From a virus, in the IMG/VR virus record IMGVR_UViG_3300011432_000023, positions 1 to 45,188 of that record: 45,188 nt of DNA. One strand, written 5' to 3'. Position 1 is the stretch's first letter. Each line of letters begins with the position of its first letter. A program made the position numbers and the translations under genes. The notes under the pieces are model-generated. The model saw nothing but the letters and a program-made list of their open reading frames with translations, made no database searches and was not told the origin of the DNA. Positions 24,309-31,630 of the stretch are shown piece after piece.

Positions 24309-24490
24309 TGCGCTACTACGTATACGAAGTGCTTATCTACGTTCTGTCCATAGCTGCGATGGCTTCAGGCGTGAGTTTCATCATGGCCGTGATATCCGGG
24401 CGCGCATGGTGGGCCATGCTCTCTGCGCTCGCGTCGCTGCTGATCGCCTTTGCCATTCTGGAAGCAGACCAGAGAGCGAGCTTCTCGTGA
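24308..24490 (+). CDS. Small two-TM membrane protein
   Basis: 60 residues, ATG overlapping the upstream TAA (TAATG). Two hydrophobic segments (about residues 6-29 and 33-50) are separated by 'SGRAWW'. It directly precedes and overlaps a wall-active protein gene (GTGA), so a holin-like or membrane-anchor role for that product is possible. Confidence 0.6.
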   Translation: MRYYVYEVLIYVLSIAAMASGVSFIMAVISGRAWWAMLSALASLLIAFAILEADQRASFS

Positions 24491-24762
24491 CGTGGTTGTT
24501 GACATGGTACTGCGCGTGTCTTCTCTGCTGCGGGAAGACAGACGGTATCACCGCAGCGGGCACACGCGCGAAGGCTAACTGGACGATCGCGTGCCCCCGC
24601 TCTCTCCCGCTCGGGACGCTGCTGGAAATCGACGGCGAGTGGCGCATGTGCCTCGATAGAGGGGGCGCCATACGAGGCAAACGGCTGGACGTGTTCGTCA
24701 ACTCGCACAAAGAAGCGCTGAAGCTCGGCACACGACGCGCGGTAGTGGAGGTGGTGCGATGA
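24487..24762 (+). CDS. 3D-domain (MltA-like) cell-wall protein
   Basis: 91 residues from GTG at 24487 (GTGA overlap). A short hydrophobic Cys-rich leader (residues 1-15) precedes a 3D domain. The pattern 'PLGTLLEIDG', 'CLDRGGAIRGKRLDVFVNSH' and the ending 'ALKLG..RAVVEVV' matches the 3D fold of lytic transglycosylase-like proteins. Two of the three signature Asp are present (LDRGG and RLDVF). The first, usually in 'DP..IPLG', is replaced by Cys ('ACPRSLPLG'). A peptidoglycan role is likely but catalytic competence is doubtful. Confidence 0.75.
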   Translation: MTWLLTWYCACLLCCGKTDGITAAGTRAKANWTIACPRSLPLGTLLEIDGEWRMCLDRGGAIRGKRLDVFVNSHKEALKLGTRRAVVEVVR

Positions 24763-24980
24763 CTCACTGCCCTTCAGGACGCGGATTGAGGCGGACACGC
24801 TGCGCCGATTGCCGGCGCGCTGCGGCCCGTGTCCGCATGCGTAGGCTTCGTGCGCGCGGTGGATCGGCTAAGTGCGCAACGCTCGTGCGGTGGGGTCCGA
24901 GAGCGGAAGCGGAGTCGGCTCACCGCCCTTGCCACATGTGCGGCCGACCCCCTGTCTTCGATCAAGTGTGCTGTGCATGA
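24759..24980 (+). CDS. Small basic zinc-ribbon protein
   Basis: 73 residues, ATG overlapping the upstream TGA (ATGA), and its own TGA overlaps the helicase start. 'CADC' near residues 15-18 and 'CHMCG' near 58-62 with a later Cys pair form a ribbon. The stretch between is Arg/Ala-rich and helical, suitable for DNA or RNA binding. Confidence 0.55.
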   Translation: MTHCPSGRGLRRTRCADCRRAAARVRMRRLRARGGSAKCATLVRWGPRAEAESAHRPCHMCGRPPVFDQVCCA

Positions 24981-26521
24981 CACCACGTTCGCTTGGCCTA
25001 GCGTTCGACGACTGGCGACCGAAGCAACTCGACGCCGTGTTTGAGATTGCCTCGCACATGCCCGGGCTCGTCGCGCACTCGGGGCCGACAGGATCCGGGA
25101 AGAGCCTCACTGCGCTCGGCGCGGCAACCCTGCGCGGTGGCCGCTTCGCCTACCTTACTGCGACGAAGGGCTTGCAGGATCAGATACGAGCGGACTTCCC
25201 TCACGTCGTGGACATGCGCGGGCAAGCAAACTACCTGTGCGACCTTGAGAAGCCCGCAAAGGTCACGAGTGATCAGGCGGTATGTCGCTTCGGTGTGCAG
25301 TGCGCGCTTAAAGGCTCTGGCTGTGCGTACTTCGCCGCGTACCGCAACGCATCAGCTAACAGCATGACGACGAACTACGCGTGCTGGCTAAATGCATACG
25401 AGCATGGCCTAGGATTCGGAGCGTTCGACACGCTCATCCTTGATGAAGCACATGCGGTGCCTGAAGAGCTGTCGCGCTTCTACACTGCGGAAATTCCCGA
25501 CTGGGCGTTCGCCGCATACTTGACCCGCGAAGCTGGCGTACAGCTACGAGCCGGCGAGCTGGGTCGGAGCCTTCGCCCCGCGCTTGAAGAGACGAGCCGG
25601 GTGCTCAAGCAAAAGCAAGTCGATACGCTTGCAGAAATGACGAAGCGTGGCCGGCAGCGCAGCATACTGCGCCGCTTGAAGGAGATAGACTCTCTCCTCA
25701 ACACCGTGGCCCGCATGGCCGTCATATGCGTCGATCCTCAGAATTGGGTGCTGCAACCCGGGACTGCATACGAGCCTCTCCGCATTGTGCCCGTGCGGCC
25801 CTCGGCGCAGGCTCTCCTGCGGAACATTCCGGGTGTGCTGCTCTCCTCCGCGACACTCACACAGAAGACGCTCGACCTAATCGGCCTGGGGGCCGTGCAC
25901 TGGACAAGCGCTGTGCCCGCATACGATCGAAAGCAGCGGCCAATCTACCTGATCCCTACTGCGAAGATGCGCTACGGGATGCCCGAGTCAGAGCGCGCGG
26001 TGCTCTTCACGCGACTCGATCAGGCTATACAAGCGCGGAAGGCTCTCAAAGGTGTCATTCACACAGGCAGCTACACGCTTGCGAAAGAGATCGCCGAGCG
26101 CAGCAAGCACCGAGCGTACTTCATCACACATGAGCGGGCAAACGCCGCAGCTCGCATACGACAGTTCAAAGACATGAAGGGGCCAGCCATACTCGTAAGT
26201 CCCGCAGTCACAACAGGTTGGAACTTTCCCGGCAAGGAGTGCGAATGGCAGATCATCGCGAAAGTGTCCTGGCCGAACCCGAACGATCCGGTGATTGCCG
26301 CGCGCACGAAGCTCGACGCGAACTATCCGGGCCACCTCGCGATGCAATCCCTCGTGCAAGCATGCGGACGCGGCAACCGCTTGCCCACGGATTACTGCGA
26401 GACGCTCGTGTTCGATGACACCGCCGAGCGACTGCTGCGACGATTCCGCGGATACGCGCCGGACTGGTTCCACGAAGCAGTTGAACGTCGCGCGGCTCTG
26501 CCCGCGCCGAGGAGGAGGTAA
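24977..26521 (+). CDS. DinG/XPD-like superfamily 2 helicase with Fe-S cysteines
   Basis: 514 residues from ATG at 24977 (ATGA overlap). Walker A 'GPTGSGKS' is at 36-43 and 'DEAH' at 156-159. 'LLSSATL' (motif III-like) lies near residue 290, and 'QACGRGNR' (motif VI) near the C-terminus. Four Cys (88, 103, 109, 116) between motifs I and II are placed as in the 4Fe-4S domain of XPD/DinG helicases, which unwind DNA 5' to 3'. A role in phage replication or recombination is expected. Confidence 0.85.
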   Translation: MTPRSLGLAFDDWRPKQLDAVFEIASHMPGLVAHSGPTGSGKSLTALGAATLRGGRFAYLTATKGLQDQIRADFPHVVDMRGQANYLCDLEKPAKVTSDQAVCRFGVQCALKGSGCAYFAAYRNASANSMTTNYACWLNAYEHGLGFGAFDTLILDEAHAVPEELSRFYTAEIPDWAFAAYLTREAGVQLRAGELGRSLRPALEETSRVLKQKQVDTLAEMTKRGRQRSILRRLKEIDSLLNTVARMAVICVDPQNWVLQPGTAYEPLRIVPVRPSAQALLRNIPGVLLSSATLTQKTLDLIGLGAVHWTSAVPAYDRKQRPIYLIPTAKMRYGMPESERAVLFTRLDQAIQARKALKGVIHTGSYTLAKEIAERSKHRAYFITHERANAAARIRQFKDMKGPAILVSPAVTTGWNFPGKECEWQIIAKVSWPNPNDPVIAARTKLDANYPGHLAMQSLVQACGRGNRLPTDYCETLVFDDTAERLLRRFRGYAPDWFHEAVERRAALPAPRRR

Positions 26522-26603
26522 GCCCGTGGTCTACTACGACGCCTGGACCGGCATGATGGTCCCGGAGGAGTGGGAGCGAGACAGACTACGTAAAGGAGAG
26601 CAA

Positions 26604-27131
26604 ATGAGGGAGTACGATAAGACGGAGCGGACGATACGGACGATGTTGTACACTGCCGTCATCGCGACCCTCATCGCGCTGCTGATCAGTTGCGCGTCCC
26701 CCACTGCGGCCGAGGAGTACGAAACGCTGTCCCCCTCGGGACAGTTCGCGTTGCGTGACGGGGACTGGGGGCTGCCTACCAACGAGCAGCGCATCTTCGC
26801 GGACTCTCGCTGGCTTGAAGTCCAGGAGTGTGTCGGCTTGAAGCACACACCGTCTCGCTTCCCTGTCATCCTCCGGAAAAACCTGGGGGGGCCCCTCATC
26901 GCCTACTTCGCCTCCGGGGGCATCTACGTCGGTGGCCTCTACCACCCGCGCACATCGATCGAAGTGCTCGGCGATCTTGAATTCAAACAGTCGTGGAAGC
27001 ACGAGATGATGCACCTGCTGCTTGACGTGAAGACGGGCGACCCTGACGTGAAGCATACGCGCGGCGGGCTTGTCGAGTATGCGCCGGGACACTCGCAGGG
27101 GGCGGACTGGCTTCGGTGCTCAGCATGGTGA
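26604..27131 (+). CDS. Lipoprotein with HEXXH metallopeptidase motif
   Basis: 175 residues from ATG at 26604, with AAAGGAG upstream. An in-frame GTG at 26526, also with a good ribosome site, would add 26 residues. A basic start and hydrophobic segment lead to the lipobox 'LISC', so a lipid-anchored envelope protein is expected. Near residue 132 'KHEMMHLLLD' gives the zinc-protease motif HExxH, and further His follow at about 145 and 156 as possible third ligands. It follows the helicase gene after an 82-base gap holding the alternative start. Confidence 0.65.
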   Translation: MREYDKTERTIRTMLYTAVIATLIALLISCASPTAAEEYETLSPSGQFALRDGDWGLPTNEQRIFADSRWLEVQECVGLKHTPSRFPVILRKNLGGPLIAYFASGGIYVGGLYHPRTSIEVLGDLEFKQSWKHEMMHLLLDVKTGDPDVKHTRGGLVEYAPGHSQGADWLRCSAW

Positions 27132-27634
27132 AGACCATCGCTGCTGCACTCTGTTTCTCGCTGATTGCGGCTCAGGCAATCGGCTCGAAGCGCGATCCGT
27201 ACGAAGTGACGGTGTACCCGCGCATGGGCCTGCCGCCGCTCGGCGATCAGGTGCAGAACTACCACATCACGCTTCGCCTGAACGAGCCACTTACGGAAGC
27301 GAACTACTGCATCGGCGTCGAAGTGACGTGGCCGGACGGCACGCGCTCATCGCATGTGCAGGACTGCCCGCCCTTCGCCGAGTACATCGCGCAGGTGAGA
27401 CGCTACACGGAATGCCGCGAGCAGGTCATCGTCTGCCCGAAGGACTACACCGTATGCGAGTTCGACTGTCCCGCGCCCTTCGATCTACAGCGCGAGTGGA
27501 CGTTCGATACGAGGCGTATGAGGCACGCCTACGGCCCGGGACGTCACACGGTCTTCGTGAAGTTTCTACTGCCGGGCGGCAGAACGATGCTGCGCTCAGC
27601 GGACTGGCATGTTGCAGGTGAGGAGGAACGATGA
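27125..27634 (+). CDS. Secreted/periplasmic protein of unknown function
   Basis: 169 residues from ATG at 27125 (overlaps the lipoprotein stop; GTG at 27128 is also possible). The leader 'MVKTIAAALCFSLIAAQA' is a classical signal peptide. The mature part is predicted beta-rich with an Ig-like pattern and seven Cys between about residues 57 and 122, which could form disulphides. Tight coupling to the HEXXH lipoprotein suggests that both work outside the cytoplasm. Confidence 0.6.
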   Translation: MVKTIAAALCFSLIAAQAIGSKRDPYEVTVYPRMGLPPLGDQVQNYHITLRLNEPLTEANYCIGVEVTWPDGTRSSHVQDCPPFAEYIAQVRRYTECREQVIVCPKDYTVCEFDCPAPFDLQREWTFDTRRMRHAYGPGRHTVFVKFLLPGGRTMLRSADWHVAGEEER

Positions 27635-28203
27635 TCGACTTTCAAGAGATTGAAGCTAGCTACTCTCCGGCGGGATCGCTCGGCCAACGCTGCATCGAGA
27701 TCTTCGGCCACGCGGTGAACGGCGTAAGACGGCTGAATGTCGGCTGTGGCGGACAGAAGTTCCCCGGCTGGATCAACGCCGACAAGGAGCTGCCATGGCT
27801 CATCGCGGAGGGCCGGGAGCAAGAACCGGATGTGCTGTGGGACATGGACTACTACCACGAGATACCACTTCCCCTTGAGTCCTTTGACGTGATACTCGCC
27901 TCGCATGTGCTGGAGCACGTCGCCGATCCTGTCGCCGTCGTCTTCCGGCTGCACACGTTACTGAAGCCGGGCGGGCGCCTTCTCGTGCTCGTGCCGAACG
28001 CTTGGTCCGACGTGGGCCTCTGTAACCCCTTCCACCGCAACTACTTCTCCATGCACTCGTTCGTCTACTACCGCAAGAGCACGTATGACCAGCCGGGAAC
28101 GCCAGGCTATCACGCGAACGAGGGGCGCCCGATCGCGGACTGGGCGAGCGTCCAGGTGGCGATGGTGGACGAGTACGAGATCGCCGCGGTGTTAACGAAA
28201 TGA
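27631..28203 (+). CDS. Class I SAM-dependent methyltransferase 1
   Basis: 190 residues, ATG with GAGGAGG upstream, overlapping the previous TGA. SAM motif I 'LNVGCGG' is at about residues 32-38, an Asp-rich strand 'DVLWDMD' at about 68-74, 'FDVILASHVLEHV' at about 86-98, and 'LLKPGGRLLV' at about 110-119. This is the Methyltransf_11 layout. Substrate unknown. It is followed by a second methyltransferase and a radical SAM gene in one overlapping unit. Confidence 0.85.
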   Translation: MIDFQEIEASYSPAGSLGQRCIEIFGHAVNGVRRLNVGCGGQKFPGWINADKELPWLIAEGREQEPDVLWDMDYYHEIPLPLESFDVILASHVLEHVADPVAVVFRLHTLLKPGGRLLVLVPNAWSDVGLCNPFHRNYFSMHSFVYYRKSTYDQPGTPGYHANEGRPIADWASVQVAMVDEYEIAAVLTK

Positions 28204-28733
28204 GCGAACTCCTGATCGGTGCCGGCTCTTGTCGTGAGAAACTGATCGGCGTTCGCGACGGGCTCGTCTACATCTACCCGAGCGAGAACATGCCGCCGTG
28301 GCTACGCCTCACCACACTCGACAACAACGCCGACCACGCTCCGGATGTGCTCGCCGATCTGCGCGAGGCGCTCCCCTTCTCCGATGAGTGCTTCGACGAA
28401 ATCCACGCCTACGAAGTGCTGGAGCATGTCGGGCAGCAGGGCGACTACATCGAGTTCTTCCGACTCTTCGGCGAGCTATGGCGCATACTCAAGCCGGGCG
28501 GACTCCTCCTCGCGAAGTGCCCGAGCTGGCGGGGCATGTGGGCCTGGGGCGACCCCTCGCATACGCGGGTGATCTCGTCGGGCACACTGACCTTCCTCGA
28601 CCAGCGTGAGTACGAGAAGCAGGTGGGCAAGACTCCGATGAGCGACTTTCGTGGTATCTGGAAACGCTCATTCGAGACGATGTTCACGCAGGAAGATGGA
28701 GACACGCACTACTTCATTCTGAGGAAAGCATGA
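28200..28733 (+). CDS. Class I SAM-dependent methyltransferase 2 (divergent)
   Basis: 177 residues, ATG overlapping the previous TGA. A motif I variant 'LIGAGSCREK' lies at the N-terminus, then 'FDEIHAYEVLEHV' near residue 64 and 'ILKPGGLLLAKCPSW' near 97. The build parallels the upstream gene but is shorter at the N-terminus and diverged, so the two may act on different substrates or as a heteromer. Confidence 0.8.
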   Translation: MSELLIGAGSCREKLIGVRDGLVYIYPSENMPPWLRLTTLDNNADHAPDVLADLREALPFSDECFDEIHAYEVLEHVGQQGDYIEFFRLFGELWRILKPGGLLLAKCPSWRGMWAWGDPSHTRVISSGTLTFLDQREYEKQVGKTPMSDFRGIWKRSFETMFTQEDGDTHYFILRKA

Positions 28734-29572
28734 TTCAGCTTCAGCTCGAAACCATCGGCGGCATATGCAACGCCGCGTGCCACTTCTGCCTCCTGCAAGA
28801 TCGCAAGTACTACGCGAACCAGGGCGTGCCCACGGGCACGATGAGCATGGACCTGTACCGCAAGATCATCGACGAGGCGGTGGGCATACCTGAGATTTCA
28901 CGGCTGACGCTCACGGGGTTGAGTGAGACGCTCCTCGACAATCAGCTTGAGGAGCGGATCGCATACGCGCGCCAAAAGCAGGCATCGTCTGCAGCGTACG
29001 CCTCCATCTGGCCCATCGACATCTACACGAACGGGCTTGCGCTCCGTCCTGATCGCTTCGACTCGCTCAAGGCAGCGGGGCTGACCGGTCTCAGCGTGTC
29101 ACTCAACGCCGTGCGACCCGAGCAGCACACCGCCATCATGGGAATTAGGGCTTACGAACACATATGCCGAAATATCGACTACGCCATCATCACGGGTGGC
29201 GTACACGTCGAAGTGAAGGCCGTGGTGAACGGGGACGCCTTCACGACGAAGGACGCGGAGCAGTTCAACTCTCGCTGGCATCCGTATGCTGTGTGTGTCC
29301 ATGAGGGCAATTGGGCCGGGGACAACCGCACCTTGCGGGCCTTCGACCCGAAGGAGCCCTGCCACCGTGCCATCGGCCAGCTTTACGTGACCTGGGAGGG
29401 CCGGGTGGGCATGTGCTGCTTCGACCCGCTCGCCAAAGCGAACTTTGGAGACCTCCGCACGCAGAGCATCAAAGAGGTGTACAATGCGCAGAGGTACGCG
29501 GACTTCCGCCAGGACCACGCGGAGGGCCGGGCTGACGCGCACGCCGTATGCGCCAAATGCACGCGTATCTGA
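28730..29572 (+). CDS. Radical SAM protein with SPASM-like C-terminus
   Basis: 280 residues, ATG overlapping the previous TGA. Cys13, Cys17 and Cys20 form the CxxxCxxC motif that binds the radical SAM 4Fe-4S cluster. The (beta/alpha) barrel follows, with 'LTLTGLSE' as the SAM-contact Gly motif. The last 75 residues contain 'PCHRAIGQLYVTWEGRVGMCC' and a final C-x2-C, the Cys pattern of a SPASM domain with auxiliary clusters. Such enzymes modify peptides or small molecules. Confidence 0.85.
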   Translation: MIQLQLETIGGICNAACHFCLLQDRKYYANQGVPTGTMSMDLYRKIIDEAVGIPEISRLTLTGLSETLLDNQLEERIAYARQKQASSAAYASIWPIDIYTNGLALRPDRFDSLKAAGLTGLSVSLNAVRPEQHTAIMGIRAYEHICRNIDYAIITGGVHVEVKAVVNGDAFTTKDAEQFNSRWHPYAVCVHEGNWAGDNRTLRAFDPKEPCHRAIGQLYVTWEGRVGMCCFDPLAKANFGDLRTQSIKEVYNAQRYADFRQDHAEGRADAHAVCAKCTRI

Positions 29573-29585
29573 GGAGGGTAGAGTC

Positions 29586-29693
29586 ATGCTTGAGCTGATC
29601 ATGTTCCTTGTCACCATGGCCGTCCTACACATCTGGGGCTGGAAGGGGGCCCTCATCGCTGCATGGTGCGCAGCGCTCATTCTGCGGGACTGA
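29586..29693 (+). CDS. Very small hydrophobic membrane protein
   Basis: 35 residues, ATG with GAGGAGG upstream. Almost the whole chain is hydrophobic (Met, Leu, Ile, Trp, Ala) with a short break at 'WGWKGA'. It is the last gene before a strong terminator. Confidence 0.5.
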   Translation: MLELIMFLVTMAVLHIWGWKGALIAAWCAALILRD

Positions 29694-29700
29694 CGTACCG

Positions 29701-29727
29701 GCCCCCCTCCCCGGGGGGCTTTTTTTT
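29701..29727 (+). terminator. Strong rho-independent terminator ending the first early block
   Basis: GCCCCCC (29701-29707) pairs with GGGGGGC (29713-29719) across a 5-base loop, followed by eight T. Confidence 0.9.
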
Positions 29728-29745
29728 GTCTAACGCACTTTCCTC

Positions 29746-29774
29746 TTGACGCATTCGCATTTCCGTGTTACAAT
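29746..29774 (+). promoter_or_regulatory. Promoter of the structured RNA / replication block
   Basis: TTGACG (29746-29751), 17 bases, TG-T-TACAAT (-10 at 29769-29774). The spacer begins with the shared CATTCGC motif. Transcription would start near 29781. Confidence 0.75.
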
Positions 29775-29780
29775 GGTTGC

Positions 29781-29990
29781 GTGAGGTGGGGACAACCCCC
29801 ATCTGTCACGGGGTTTCACCGGGTTACTTGTGACCTTGCTCCTGTCCATACGGTAAGAGGCGGGCAGCATGCAGCTTCGGGTTGGCGGTTCTTCCTCTTA
29901 CCGGAGGACGGACAAGCACAACCCGTCTTGCATTCTGCAGTCGGCTAACGAGTAGCAATTAGTGGGGAGTGGGGGAGCTACAACCGATAT
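29781..29990 (+). ncRNA. Structured leader or independent non-coding RNA
   Basis: There is no open frame. Three nested structures are visible: a 7-bp hairpin closed by GTGA/TCAC (29781-29809); a long imperfect hairpin with a perfect 10-bp stem CGGTAAGAGG/CCTCTTACCG (29851-29860 with 29894-29903), extended outward to CTTG/CAAG (29835-29838 with 29913-29916); and TCGG/CCGA plus GTAGC/GCTAC (29941-29987). No terminator separates it from the next gene. It matches no RNA family I can name. Confidence 0.6.
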
Positions 29991-30038
29991 GGAAACGCGG
30001 AACATGACACCACAAAATAGCGTTAGGTGCGATTTCGC

Positions 30039-30068
30039 TTGACTTTGCGAATGCACATGTGGTACACT
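30039..30068 (+). promoter_or_regulatory. Promoter immediately upstream of 30110
   Basis: TTGACT (30039-30044), 18 bases, TGTGG-TACACT (-10 at 30063-30068). Imperfect inverted arms GTGCGATTTCGC (30027-30038) and GCGAATGCAC (30047-30056) bracket the -35. A short GAGCG/CGCTC hairpin lies in the leader. Confidence 0.8.
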
Positions 30069-30109
30069 GTACCTATCATGAGCGCTGGACGCTCAGAGGA
30101 GGAAAGTAG

Positions 30110-30841
30110 ATGTCGCTCTTCAATCCTAAGAACGCGCGCGTCGGCGGCAAGCTCGTGGACAACGTCGATGCCGATGTGACGTTCGAGACGGTGCTGTACG
30201 ACTATAACGGGACCGTCGCGGTTCCCGTCCCCGCGATTCACCTGCACGGCGTCGTCACTGCCTCGCAGGATGAGTCGCTCCACGCCATCGGCTCGGAGTT
30301 CGACGAGTACTACTCCGCGGGCAAGGCCGAGGAGTTCGCGCCCACCGGGAAGTACTTCACGATCCGCAAGGAAGGCGCCCGCCTGTCCGATCAGAGCAAG
30401 GCCATGGCCTTGTTCGTCGCGCTGCAGAACTCGGGAATCCCCGAGGAGACGTTTGACGCTGAGGACGTGACCCTGTTCAACGGCAACTACAGCTTGACCC
30501 GCAAGCGGGAGACGCGGGAGTTCAAGAACAGGGCCGGGCAGAAGGAGACGAAGGAGTCGTCCATCCTGCTTCCTACCGCCGTCAACGAAGGCGTCAAGAA
30601 GGTGAAGAACAACGCGAAGGCGTACAACGGTGCGGCCAAGGACCGTGCCACTTCGATCGTGTCCGCGATCATCGCCGAGAAGGGCGTTGTCCCTTCCAGC
30701 CAGTTGGGCGCGATGGTCTTCAATAAGGTGTCGAAGGACAAGGACGCCCAGGCCATCGTCAAGGCGGCTATCGATCAGTCGTTCCTGGCCGCGGGCCCCT
30801 GGCAGTTCGAGAACGGAGTGCTTTCGTCGACGAACACGTAA
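30110..30841 (+). CDS. Conserved-looking early protein, possible ssDNA-binding or replication accessory
   Basis: 243 residues, ATG with GGAGG upstream. The first 90 residues look like a beta-barrel-rich domain, then a Lys/Arg/Glu-rich middle (about 125-145) and a helical C-terminus. It is the first gene after two promoters and likely highly expressed. The plan (beta domain then charged helices) would suit a DNA-binding protein, and no other SSB candidate is seen in this replication block. That function is a guess. Confidence 0.7.
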   Translation: MSLFNPKNARVGGKLVDNVDADVTFETVLYDYNGTVAVPVPAIHLHGVVTASQDESLHAIGSEFDEYYSAGKAEEFAPTGKYFTIRKEGARLSDQSKAMALFVALQNSGIPEETFDAEDVTLFNGNYSLTRKRETREFKNRAGQKETKESSILLPTAVNEGVKKVKNNAKAYNGAAKDRATSIVSAIIAEKGVVPSSQLGAMVFNKVSKDKDAQAIVKAAIDQSFLAAGPWQFENGVLSSTNT

Positions 30842-30843
30842 CA

Positions 30844-30900
30844 GGCCGAAACGGCGGGTGTAACCGCCGTCCGCGTGTTAGGCACGTGCTGAAGAGGGCC
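30844..30900 (+). ncRNA. Type II hammerhead ribozyme 1
   Basis: Order: GGCC (30844-30847), GAAA (30848-30851), stem III CGGCGG/CCGCCG (30852-30857 with 30864-30869), cleavage triplet GUC ending at C30871, stem I CGCGTG/CACGTG (30872-30877 with 30883-30888), core CTGAAGA (30889-30895), and GGGCC (30896-30900) closing stem II with one bulged G. All invariant hammerhead residues are present (CUGANGA, GAAA with A-U closing stem III, and an H at the cleavage site). The open end is stem II. It starts 2 bases after the upstream stop and ends 2 bases before the ATG at 30903. Confidence 0.9.
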
Positions 30901-30902
30901 AA

Positions 30903-31178
30903 ATGTTGAAGTCGATGAAAACGCTGTGGTTGAAAGCTCTCCGTAGCGGAAAGTACAAACAGGGAACGGGGACCTTGGAAACCACAGACGGTAAATACTG
31001 CTGTCTCGGAGTCCTCACGAAGATCGACGGGGGAGAGTGTGAGCACCACCACTACCTTGACCCGGATAGAGCAAAACGATTGCGTCTGCCGGGGCAAGTA
31101 CAGCAAGACCTTGCTCAGATGAATGACAGGCGAGTCTCGTTCAGGGCGATCGCCAACTACATCAAGAAGAACCTGTGA
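30903..31178 (+). CDS. Small phage protein of the 'W-LRSGKYKQG...CCLGVL' type
   Basis: 91 residues. The combination 'LRSGKYKQGTGTLET' and 'GKYCCLGVL' followed by a helical C-terminus ('FRAIANYIKKNL') is one I recognise from small phage proteins of unknown function. A Cys-Cys pair and a His cluster ('CEHHHY') could bind metal. The ATG is 2 bases beyond a hammerhead ribozyme whose core supplies the ribosome site. Confidence 0.75.
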   Translation: MLKSMKTLWLKALRSGKYKQGTGTLETTDGKYCCLGVLTKIDGGECEHHHYLDPDRAKRLRLPGQVQQDLAQMNDRRVSFRAIANYIKKNL

Positions 31179-31630
31179 AGACGCTTAAGCCCGTAGAGAA
31201 ACGAATCGAGTGGTTTGGTGTGCGTATAGAAGCCCTACGTGAACGTGCTGAAGCCGCCGAGGCCGAAGTGGGGCGGCTCCGAGCCAAGAACGTTGATCTG
31301 GGGGGTGGGCAAGGCTTCAGCGATCTGCTTGCCGACTACAACGACAGGCTCAACGACATCAAGGCTCTCCGGGCCAAGCTCGCGGCGGCACCGGAGGACC
31401 TGACGCGAAACGACGCCTACGAGCTTCAGGGCATCCTCCGAACGCTCACACCCTCCGGCACGGCCCTGAAGACTTCGGCGCGAGAGCTTGTGCGTAAGTG
31501 GGAGGAGCAGAATGCAAAGCTCGCGCTCGCGGACAAGGTCGTAGCGGCTGTGTGGAACAGCAAGGCGTGCGTGCGGCTGAAGTCTATCCGCGCCGCACTC
31601 GATGCCTACCGAAAGGGCGATGCAAAATGA
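31175..31630 (+). CDS. Coiled-coil protein
   Basis: 151 residues from GTG at 31175 (GTGA overlap). Heptad-like Arg/Glu/Ala/Leu helices span residues about 10-40 and 55-130, separated by a Gly-rich turn. There is no enzymatic motif. It shares its general composition with the next gene, and both lie in the segment bracketed by the ribozymes. Confidence 0.65.
   Translation: MKTLKPVEKRIEWFGVRIEALRERAEAAEAEVGRLRAKNVDLGGGQGFSDLLADYNDRLNDIKALRAKLAAAPEDLTRNDAYELQGILRTLTPSGTALKTSARELVRKWEEQNAKLALADKVVAAVWNSKACVRLKSIRAALDAYRKGDAK

Noticed and set aside
29569-29585. CTGAGGAGG before the small gene at 29586, like the ribozyme core of copy 2
   Set aside because: No GAAA, stem III or cleavage triplet upstream; it is simply a stop codon next to a Shine-Dalgarno.
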